From the NCBI GenBank assembly GCA_905235805.1, contig CAJOMV010000067.1, positions 1 through 62,515 of the forward strand: a DNA stretch of 62,515 bases, given 5' to 3'. Shown piece by piece: positions 36,683 through 44,665 of this stretch (its first letter is position 1; every line of letters starts with the position of its first letter). The notes beneath the pieces are model-generated. The model made no database searches. It was given only the letters and a program-made list of their open reading frames with translations, and had not been told where the DNA came from. The translations under genes and the position numbers were made by a program. The stretch is from an uncultured Ruminiclostridium sp. GTDB lineage: Bacteria; Bacillota; Clostridia; Oscillospirales; Ruminococcaceae.

Positions 36683-37639
36683 ATGAAAGAATTCAAAGGC
36701 TACAAAAAAGGAATAGACCTCGGAGGCTGGCTCTCACAGTGCGATTACAGCAAGGAGCGTCTCGAGGGCTTCATCAAAGAAGAGGACATAAAAACTATCA
36801 CGGACTGGGGCGCAGATCATGTCCGTCTGCCGATAGATTTCAATATCCTCGAGGACAATAACGGCGGTTATCTCGAAAGCGGCTTCGGGTATATCAGCGG
36901 TGCTGTTGAGCTCTGCGGGAAGTACGGTCTGAATATCGTCATAGACCTCCACAAAACCGCCGGATTTTCATTTGACAAGGGTGAGAAGGAAACAGGCTTC
37001 TTTGACAGTGAAGCGCTTCAGGAACGTTTTTACAAGCTCTGGGAGGAGATATCGAAGCGTTTCGGGAATGACCCGGCACATATCGCGTTCGAGCTTCTCA
37101 ATGAAGTCACAGACAAGGAATTCAGCCCAAAATGGAACAAGATAGTACATGAGTGTATCGCGCGTATCCGTAAGTTCGCTCCCGATACCCCCATTCTCGT
37201 CGGCAGCTACTGGAACAACAGCGTCAGCGCGGTCAAGGACCTCGACGATCCGTATGATGACAAGGTGGTATACAATTTCCACTGCTACGACCCTATCGAA
37301 TTCACCCACCAGCACGCATACTGGGTAGAGGCAGACAGGTTCGATGTAAGCAAGGATATGAGCTTCGAGGAGAGCGGAGCCTGCGAGGAATACTTCGAGG
37401 AGCTTTTCGCGGAGGCTGTCAGAAAAGCAGAGGAGAATGATACCGTTCTTTACTGCGGTGAGTACGGAGTTATCGACAAGGCTTCTCCCGAGGATACGCT
37501 GAAATGGTACAAGGCGATAAACGCGGTGTTTGAGAAGCACAATATCGGCAGATGCGCCTGGTGCTACAAGGAAATGGACTTCGGTCTTTCGGACAAGCGG
37601 CTCGACGGGATAAGAGAAGAGCTGCTGAAATACATCTGA
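36683..37639 (+). CDS. Glycoside hydrolase family 5 (cellulase/beta-glucanase), no signal peptide
   Basis: GIDLGGWLSQ, DHVRLPIDF, IVIDLHKTAG, AFELLNEVTDK (acid/base E), YCGEYGVI (nucleophile E). Confidence 0.94.
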   Translation: MKEFKGYKKGIDLGGWLSQCDYSKERLEGFIKEEDIKTITDWGADHVRLPIDFNILEDNNGGYLESGFGYISGAVELCGKYGLNIVIDLHKTAGFSFDKGEKETGFFDSEALQERFYKLWEEISKRFGNDPAHIAFELLNEVTDKEFSPKWNKIVHECIARIRKFAPDTPILVGSYWNNSVSAVKDLDDPYDDKVVYNFHCYDPIEFTHQHAYWVEADRFDVSKDMSFEESGACEEYFEELFAEAVRKAEENDTVLYCGEYGVIDKASPEDTLKWYKAINAVFEKHNIGRCAWCYKEMDFGLSDKRLDGIREELLKYI

Positions 37640-37647
37640 TAAAGCAA

Positions 37648-37678
37648 ACCTCGGTATGTTATCCATACCGAGGTATTT
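37648..37678. terminator. Terminator between GH5 and the SpoIIE-type gene
   Basis: ACCTCGGTATGTTATCCATACCGAGGTATTTTT. Confidence 0.8.
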
Positions 37679-37681
37679 TTG

Positions 37682-39343
37682 TCATTCTTTTCCGGGGAAG
37701 GTCAGACAGAGCATCGTGATATCATCGAAGGGGTCTATGCCGCCGACAAAGGTGTCTATTTTCTCCTTGACCTGTGTGAGCTGTTCCTCCGGGGAGAGCT
37801 CCTTGACGTCGTTCAGAGCGGCTATCAGAGCTTCCATTCCGAAGCGCTCTCCGTCGGCACTCTTAGCCTCCGGAACGCCGTCCGTATAAAGGAATATACT
37901 GTCTCCCGCGCCGAGAGTTATCGTCTCGTTGTCGAACTCCATATCCTCCATTGCCGCGAGCGGAGGGCAATTATCGCCCTGAACTACCTCAAAGCCCTTG
38001 CCGGCGCGTCCTATAACGGGATATTCATGACCCGCGTTCGAGAACTCTATCACGCCTGTCTTCAGGTCGAGGATCCCGAGCCATACCGTCACGAACAGTC
38101 CGGCACCGTTGTTGTTGCAGAGTATATTGTTTGCTATCGCAAGTATCTGCGCGGGATCTCCGCCGTTCATCGTCTGATTTCGGAGCACGACCTTCGCAAT
38201 TACCATGAACAGGGCGGCAGGAACGCCCTTGCCGGATACGTCCGCCATAACGAGAGCTATGTGGTCGTCATCAATGAAGAAGAAGTCGTAGAAGTCTCCG
38301 CCGACCTCCTTCGCGGGGGTCATTGTGGCATAGAGACGTACATCGTCCCGCTTCGGGAAGTCCTTCGGCAGCATATCCGCCTGGATCTTCGTCGCAACTC
38401 CCAGCTCCGCGGTGATGCGCTCCCTGCCCTTCTTCTCCGCGGACAGGTTCTTCATAAGGAGCAGTATCGAGAACAGCAGCAGTATGAATACGACAGCGAC
38501 CGCAAACACTATGTAGATAACATAACGCGAGATCTTGTCGGAAACGTCGGAGATCGCCGTGCGCGGCAGCAATACCGCGAAATTCCACCCGTGGACACCG
38601 ACCGCCGTGATATCGGCGAGCATTTCCGAGCCGCCCTTCTCATACGGGAATATTGTGTCTCCGTCATTGTTCGCGGAGTAGTTTATCATTGTATAGAGAT
38701 TGGTGTCATCTGCGCCTATAAAGGGCGTATCCATTGTATGCGCAAGAACGGTGCCGTCGTCGTCGAACAGTACGTTTGCGCTGCCGCCTAAGCTTACAGT
38801 CTCTACCAGCGTGTTGAGTATGACCTTGGTGAAGGTGCCGAACACAAGACCCGTTACCTTCCCGTCCTGTATTATCGGTACGGCGAGGACAAGTACCTCG
38901 TCGCCGTCCTCATCGGTGTATGTGCTCTGGGAGATAGCGTTCGCGCCGGTCATTGCCTCCTTGAAATAGTCGGTGAGCATTATATTGCCGGAGGATTTGC
39001 CGTTATAGTTTATCGTGGCACCGGTGGCGTTCGCGACACCGATGTTCTTGAAGTCGCCGATACCCTTTGTCTGGAGTATCCTGTCCTTCATGGCGTTATA
39101 ATCGGACAGGTCTATATCACGGAAATATCTTACCTGCGACTCAAGCATGACGAGCTGGTCCTCGAGCTTGGTGTTGAAGATAGCAGCCATAGCTTTGGTA
39201 TTCTCGTCGAGGTACATACGCGTATTGTCGTCGATAGTAGATGTAACGCTGTTTCCGAATATCGCCATGGATACGGACAAATATACCGCCGACACTGCTA
39301 CCACAACGATAATGACAAGGTATGATTTGATAAACTTTTTCAT
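37682..39343 (-). CDS. Membrane Cache-domain PP2C-type (SpoIIE) protein phosphatase
   Basis: N-terminal TM plus extracellular Cache-like region, second TM, then LGVATKIQADMLPKDFP...KEVGGDFYDFFFIDDDHIALVMADVSGKGVPAALFM...NAGHEYPVI...LYTDGVPEAKS. Confidence 0.94.
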   Translation of the reverse strand: MKKFIKSYLVIIVVVAVSAVYLSVSMAIFGNSVTSTIDDNTRMYLDENTKAMAAIFNTKLEDQLVMLESQVRYFRDIDLSDYNAMKDRILQTKGIGDFKNIGVANATGATINYNGKSSGNIMLTDYFKEAMTGANAISQSTYTDEDGDEVLVLAVPIIQDGKVTGLVFGTFTKVILNTLVETVSLGGSANVLFDDDGTVLAHTMDTPFIGADDTNLYTMINYSANNDGDTIFPYEKGGSEMLADITAVGVHGWNFAVLLPRTAISDVSDKISRYVIYIVFAVAVVFILLLFSILLLMKNLSAEKKGRERITAELGVATKIQADMLPKDFPKRDDVRLYATMTPAKEVGGDFYDFFFIDDDHIALVMADVSGKGVPAALFMVIAKVVLRNQTMNGGDPAQILAIANNILCNNNGAGLFVTVWLGILDLKTGVIEFSNAGHEYPVIGRAGKGFEVVQGDNCPPLAAMEDMEFDNETITLGAGDSIFLYTDGVPEAKSADGERFGMEALIAALNDVKELSPEEQLTQVKEKIDTFVGGIDPFDDITMLCLTFPGKE

Positions 39344-39443
39344 ATTATTCTCCCTCGGGAAGATCTGTTCCGGGACGGATCTGTTCTTATTTGGTCTATT
39401 ATACCATATTTTTTGAAATATTTCAATCCTTTTTATGAAAATT

Positions 39444-41903
39444 TTACAGATTTATGATAACCGGATCTCTTACATAGCCTTTTTCCGTCGCGAGGGAGCC
39501 TGCGGCAAGGAGTGAGTCCGCCGGCATATCAAGCACTGCCTGCTTCTGGGGACATTCCCCTGCCGGGATCCCGAATACGCGGCGCTCTCCCGGTCTGAAG
39601 CCGAATTCGCCCGCATGGATATTCACGGCGAAGCTGCCGTCAATGTCGGCGCTTTTTGCAGTGATACAGCAGATGATCCCGTATTTGCCGCCGTTCTTCA
39701 TTATCTTTCCCACAAGCGGAGACCGTGCGGACATATCCCAGTTTTCGGAGCTACCGATGATGAGCAGGGTCAGAGGTGCGCTGTTCTCCTTTTTCCGCAT
39801 CAACAGCTCCGTCAGGAAGGTATTCGCTGCTTCCGCGCCGGCGAAATGGAGATAGGAGATCCCGTTGTCCTCCGAGTCCTCCGCGTCGGATATATCTGCG
39901 GCTATCACCTGCCCGCCGAGCCCGCGTACGCCGTTTATTATGCTGCCGCATACCGAATAACGCAGGGAGAGGTCTTCCCCGCTTATAAGAATATTAGCGC
40001 ATTCGCTGCCGGACAGGGTTCCGAATGCGAGACATATCTGCTGTCCGCAGCACTGAGCGAAGGGTATCATTATCTCCGGAGCTCCGGCGGCAAACTCGTT
40101 CACCACCGTCCGCAGCTCCCCGTAGGGAAACAGCTTATCCTGCACTATCTCGTAAACTCTGTATGATCTTCCGTTTACCGTCGCGGAGCGCTGGAGCGAC
40201 AGCTCGCTGCGGGATATTATCCCCCTTGAAGCGAACACAGCCGCAAAATCCGTCCTCCACATATCCCGGCGGGCATATTCGTTGAGCGACTCGGCTATTA
40301 CATTGGCATTCCCGCTCCTGTTCAGGCTGACACCCTCGCTGCCGGAGCGCAGGAAGCCCTTCAGCCGTTCTGTCATGTGCTCGTCGGCGTCCTCGGTCAC
40401 TGTAACGAACCATTTGCGCAGTCTGCCGACATACTCCTCCGCGCTCTCCCTGTCAGTAAGCTCGGAGAGTATTATCCATACCGTCACAAGGAGCTGTGCG
40501 GCAAGATAGGACGAATATACGTTGAATTCCGATACATCTACCCCTTCTACCGTCCTTTGCCAGTCCTCGGGCGTTATACCGTGCTTTATGAATACTGTGC
40601 GGATATGGTCGTATATACCCCGGATATCGGAGACTTCGCTCTCATTTCTTGTGTATGGGAGCACTACGGCGCTGCGGAGCATCTCCCCGTCGCCGAGCTG
40701 CTTTGCCGCACCCGCGGCGAATATCGTCGGGCGGACATCCGCGGAGCTCATTATCTCAGGCATATATCTGCCTATATTGTATTTCGTGCAGTTAGCGGCG
40801 TTGAAAAGCCGCACGCGTTTATTGTCCGCATCCTTGTAGTGCTTGTCTATCTTGTATATATCCGGCTCGCCGAGTATCTCAGCGATATCCCCGAGAGCGG
40901 CTGTGCTGTCGTGCGCCGTAAATATCAGCACAGGGAACTCCTGCATATACCCCGAAGCCTCCAGCTCCGTCAGCAGGCGGTAGCACAGAAGGAACACCGT
41001 ACGGAAGCTGCCGCTGTCCGTGAACAGCTCCTTCACCTTCGCGGCGGGAGCGGCATTGCGGAAGATCGCTGCTTCATCGGGGTGATGAACAGTACCATCT
41101 TCATCACGGTAGAAGCTGAGGTACTGTATTATGTGTTCCTCGGAGCTCGCACTCATATCCAGAAGATACTTCGCGGCAATTCCCGCATTCTTTCTTGTAA
41201 AGAACTGCACTCCGTTCTCCGAGGCTATATCAAACAGCTTTTCGGGAGACTTTTCAAGCTCCCGCTTGTTTATCAGTCCCTCAACGGTGGTATGATCCCT
41301 GCGGAAGCGGGCGTTCAGATACTCACGTCCCACGCCGTCATAGCCTACTATCGTGAGGACTTCGGCTATATCTATCATGCCGCGGCTTATCTCCTCATAC
41401 CCCGCTCTGCCCGAGGAATTGCGGGCGCGAAGGATAGAGAAGCATTCCCGCGAGCGGTTCACTATTATCTCGCTTGTCGCGTGAGGAGCGGTATTCCATG
41501 CTTCATGCAGCTCTGCGGCTGCGCGTTCATCGGCGGTGCGCGCAGGCTGCTCCGGGAGCGGCTGTATATCCGGCTCTGGCATCTCCGCTTCTTCAGGGAC
41601 AGGAATATCCTCCGGCTCAGGGACTGCGGGGGCGGCAGTCGGCTCGGGAGTTTTTTCGGGGGAAGGCTGCCGCGGCTCCGGTCTGCGGTCAAACGCAAAG
41701 TCGTCATCAAAGCCTATGGAGCCCTCATTCAGCTTGTAGCGTTCTATATCCGAGCGGGTGAATGTACCATGCTCCGATGAACCGATATTTCTTCCGAAGG
41801 GCGATATATATCCCCCACGGAACGTACCGCCGAAGTCGTTCTCCTCGGTATATCTGTTCAGTGCCTCAAGCCTCGCTCTGCGCTTTTCTTCCGCTTCGCT
41901 CAT
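39444..41903 (-). CDS. Large protein, 819 aa, Pro/Glu-rich linker and possible degenerate FtsK/HerA-like C-terminal domain
   Basis: Long ORF. The C-terminal region (ANILISGEDLSLRYSVCGSIINGVRGLGGQVIAADISD...LTLLIIGSSENW) resembles the FtsK-family P-loop region without GK[ST]. Confidence 0.5.
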   Translation of the reverse strand: MSEAEEKRRARLEALNRYTEENDFGGTFRGGYISPFGRNIGSSEHGTFTRSDIERYKLNEGSIGFDDDFAFDRRPEPRQPSPEKTPEPTAAPAVPEPEDIPVPEEAEMPEPDIQPLPEQPARTADERAAAELHEAWNTAPHATSEIIVNRSRECFSILRARNSSGRAGYEEISRGMIDIAEVLTIVGYDGVGREYLNARFRRDHTTVEGLINKRELEKSPEKLFDIASENGVQFFTRKNAGIAAKYLLDMSASSEEHIIQYLSFYRDEDGTVHHPDEAAIFRNAAPAAKVKELFTDSGSFRTVFLLCYRLLTELEASGYMQEFPVLIFTAHDSTAALGDIAEILGEPDIYKIDKHYKDADNKRVRLFNAANCTKYNIGRYMPEIMSSADVRPTIFAAGAAKQLGDGEMLRSAVVLPYTRNESEVSDIRGIYDHIRTVFIKHGITPEDWQRTVEGVDVSEFNVYSSYLAAQLLVTVWIILSELTDRESAEEYVGRLRKWFVTVTEDADEHMTERLKGFLRSGSEGVSLNRSGNANVIAESLNEYARRDMWRTDFAAVFASRGIISRSELSLQRSATVNGRSYRVYEIVQDKLFPYGELRTVVNEFAAGAPEIMIPFAQCCGQQICLAFGTLSGSECANILISGEDLSLRYSVCGSIINGVRGLGGQVIAADISDAEDSEDNGISYLHFAGAEAANTFLTELLMRKKENSAPLTLLIIGSSENWDMSARSPLVGKIMKNGGKYGIICCITAKSADIDGSFAVNIHAGEFGFRPGERRVFGIPAGECPQKQAVLDMPADSLLAAGSLATEKGYVRDPVIINL

Positions 41904-41973
41904 GCCGCTGTTCCCCCTCGCGTTGATGATATTATTATTATATCAAAAATGCGTGATATTGTCAAGGAAACGT

Positions 41974-44469
41974 TTATTCGGTGTACAGCAGGAAATGCTT
42001 AAGAGCCCTTTCGTCCGATCCGCTCAGCACATTCATAAAGCCGTCATGCCGCCAGTCCCATGTGTAATACCCCTCTGTTATCTGCCAGTCGGCAGGCTCG
42101 GCTGTCACTTCGGCGTTCTCCGGTATGTATACTTCGCCGGTATTATCTCCCATATCGCGCAGCGGTTTTCTCAGATATGCCACGCCCTCATCGTCGCTGG
42201 TAAGCTCGAGCCGCCCGCCGCTGAACTTTATCACGCTCGCGCTGTATATGCAGGTCTCCTTTGAATGTATGCTAACCTGCGCTCTGTCACTGATACTTAA
42301 TGTGCAGTAATACGGACAGAATTCTATACCCGTTCTGTCGGACTCTATCTCAAATATCCCGTCGTCGCTGACACCGTAATAAGCTGCTCCATAGGTTCGG
42401 TCAAAGGCGTAGCCCTCCGACTGAACATGGAACTCCCCGTGTTCGTGTATATTTATCTCCGCCACGTCCTTGAAGGTCGAAGCGTGCTCGGCGCGCAATA
42501 CCGCGTAACCGGCTATATCTATCTCCCACAGCTTGCATTTGCGCATTTTCAGGAACGCGTTGTCCTTCATGACAAGATAATTTACCTCTATCGCTCCGCC
42601 GTCCTCAGGTTCCGTTATCCTCGCGTTACCCTCAATGGTCAGATAACTTCCGTAGCTGGCTATACCGCTCTCGTCATCTACATACATATTGTTCGTTACA
42701 AGCTCGCCGTCACCTGTCACAGTGATGCGGTCATAGGCTGCAAAGCTCAGCCTGTCCGATATTATCCTGTTTGTTCCGACAAGCACGATATCGGTATTGC
42801 CGGTGTTTTTCAGCTCAAGCCCTATCTTCCCCGATACATCAATATCGACGTTTTCAAGAGTTACGGTGTTCGTCATATAATCGTATGAAATGCCGTCATA
42901 CCGCGCGCCGTGAAGGATATCCTCACCGCCGGCGAGTATCTGCATATCCTTCGGGAAGCTAAGCTCAATGTACGGATACTCGGTCACGTCCTTGCCGTTG
43001 ATATGCAGGACAGCGGCAGTCTCCGGGTCTGCGCCCGGCTTGTCCGCAAATCTGCTGTCAAGGACGTAGAACTGCCCGTTAAGATCGTGTTCCTCAATAT
43101 ACCCCATTATTCCGTTATCTATGGGAGTGTAGGAGGAATTTTCCGCCGATACTGTTTTCAGGAATACTTTTCCGGTATCGTCGGTATCAAACAGTCCATA
43201 TACAGGGTGTTCGACTGTTGGAATTTTGCCCATATAGTCGTATTCCTCAACATACTCATGATCGAAATATGAGCCCACCACAGCGTAACAGGTCTCCCCC
43301 GCCGCATTGTTTTTCAGCAGTGTGACATCATCAAGCCGTCCTCCGAACCCCATATAGTAAGTATCTTGCTCATAGCGGGAATCGAGCTCCGTTTCCAGAT
43401 TTGTACGGACTAATTCCCAGCTGCCGCTTTCAACATTAAAATAACTTACATTCAGCGAACCGCCGCGATATACCTCTATCAATTCCGGGAAATTATCGCC
43501 GTTCAGATCCATGAATATAACACCCCGTCCGTAATCGGTATAATGCTCGGCGTCCAGCAGAGCACGGGAGAGGATATTGTCGTCCGGGAAGGTCACTTTC
43601 GTGTAATCCCGCAGATTTGTGAGACCGCGGACAGGGATATTTGCGCTTATGGGGATATCGAGGTCGCCGAGTATCTTCTTATCGCAGTATTCCACCGTAG
43701 AGGGCAGCGAAAGCTCTGTCAGCTTTGTTTTTGCGAACGCGTAAAATCCCACATACTCCAATCCCTCGGAAAGTGCGATGCTCTCGAGAGAGCTGTCTTC
43801 AAACGCTGAATTGTCTACTTTCTTTACCGACGGAGGGAGTATCACAGATGTCAGGGCGCTTTTGCGGAAAGCCGCCTTGCCTATCGTTTCTACTGTGTCG
43901 GGAACGGTGAATTCCCCGGTGCGTCCCGGCGGCATGAATATCAGTGTTTTTCCGTCCGCGCTGTAAAGCACGCCGTCGGAGGAGCTGTAATTTTCGTTCG
44001 GTACTATGTGGATATCCCGAAGCGCGCTGAAATAAGCGAACGAGGTCAGGGGGATGTTTTCAAAGGACGGAGGAAGATACAGCTCTTCAAGCGTGCTGCC
44101 GAGGCTGCCGCTGCCGACTATATCGGTTATGCCGTCCGACAATGACAAGTATGTGATCCCGACCTCCGAGAAAGCGGCAGCGTTGACCGTTGTCACGGGA
44201 TAGCCGTCTATCAAAGAAGGCACCGTGACCTCGGTATCTGTGCCGTTATACTGCGTTATCGTGGCAGTATCGCCGCTCACCTTGTAATCAAACAGCGGGA
44301 GCAATCCCGGTTCGGACTGTTTCTCCGGAGCTGCCGTCCCGGCGCTTTCGGCAGCTTCCGATCCCTCCGTTGCCTCTCCCGCTGTACTTTTCTGTGTGGC
44401 ACCGTCACAGGCGGACATCAGCATTAAGGCTGCAAGAAACGCCGCCAAGAGCTTTATCCTGTTTTTCAT
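41974..44469 (-). CDS. BspA-type leucine-rich-repeat lipoprotein
   Basis: Lipobox LMSAC; LRR_5-type units (VTTVNAAAFSEVGITYLSLSDGITDI, VETIGKAAFRKSALTSVILPPSVKKVDNSAFEDSSLESIALSEGLEYVGFYAFAKTKLTELSLPSTV). Confidence 0.9.
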   Translation of the reverse strand: MKNRIKLLAAFLAALMLMSACDGATQKSTAGEATEGSEAAESAGTAAPEKQSEPGLLPLFDYKVSGDTATITQYNGTDTEVTVPSLIDGYPVTTVNAAAFSEVGITYLSLSDGITDIVGSGSLGSTLEELYLPPSFENIPLTSFAYFSALRDIHIVPNENYSSSDGVLYSADGKTLIFMPPGRTGEFTVPDTVETIGKAAFRKSALTSVILPPSVKKVDNSAFEDSSLESIALSEGLEYVGFYAFAKTKLTELSLPSTVEYCDKKILGDLDIPISANIPVRGLTNLRDYTKVTFPDDNILSRALLDAEHYTDYGRGVIFMDLNGDNFPELIEVYRGGSLNVSYFNVESGSWELVRTNLETELDSRYEQDTYYMGFGGRLDDVTLLKNNAAGETCYAVVGSYFDHEYVEEYDYMGKIPTVEHPVYGLFDTDDTGKVFLKTVSAENSSYTPIDNGIMGYIEEHDLNGQFYVLDSRFADKPGADPETAAVLHINGKDVTEYPYIELSFPKDMQILAGGEDILHGARYDGISYDYMTNTVTLENVDIDVSGKIGLELKNTGNTDIVLVGTNRIISDRLSFAAYDRITVTGDGELVTNNMYVDDESGIASYGSYLTIEGNARITEPEDGGAIEVNYLVMKDNAFLKMRKCKLWEIDIAGYAVLRAEHASTFKDVAEINIHEHGEFHVQSEGYAFDRTYGAAYYGVSDDGIFEIESDRTGIEFCPYYCTLSISDRAQVSIHSKETCIYSASVIKFSGGRLELTSDDEGVAYLRKPLRDMGDNTGEVYIPENAEVTAEPADWQITEGYYTWDWRHDGFMNVLSGSDERALKHFLLYTE

Positions 44470-44534
44470 ATATTTCCCTCCGCAATTCATTGAAGCGTTT
44501 TATCAAATTATAACACAATATTTTGCGGAAATCA

Positions 44535-44578
44535 ATTACAAAACGATTACAAAATTATTACAAACCGGTAACAAAAAG
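44535..44578. promoter_or_regulatory. Four 11-bp-phased direct repeats (Pho-box-like) upstream of the LRR lipoprotein gene
   Basis: ATTACAAAACG ATTACAAAATT ATTACAAACCG GTAACAAAAAG, just upstream of TTGATT-N17-TATAAT on the minus strand. Confidence 0.65.
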
Positions 44579-44596
44579 GACGGTCCGAGCCGTCCC
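44572..44596 (-). terminator. Terminator after the helicase gene
   Basis: Minus strand GGACGGCTCGGACCGTCCTTTTTGTT. Confidence 0.7.
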
Positions 44597-44605
44597 GAAT
44601 TCCGA

Positions 44606-44665
44606 TAACGGCGAAGCCGCACCAAAACTGTTCACTATTCATTTTTCACTGTTCATTGTTCACTA
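44606..44665. repeat. Second copy of the interspersed element: GGCGAAGCCGC hairpin, ACCAaAACTg, 5x heptamer TTCAYTN
   Basis: TTCACTA TTCATTT TTCACTG TTCATTG TTCACTA at 44631-44665. It overlaps the helicase stop codon. Confidence 0.75.

Noticed and set aside
37679-38791. 370-aa plus-strand ORF opposite the SpoIIE phosphatase
   Set aside because: Antisense to a strongly recognised gene.
40377-41780. 467-aa plus-strand ORF opposite the 819-aa gene
   Set aside because: Antisense shadow ORF. The opposing ORF is longer and has plausible protein composition and operon context.
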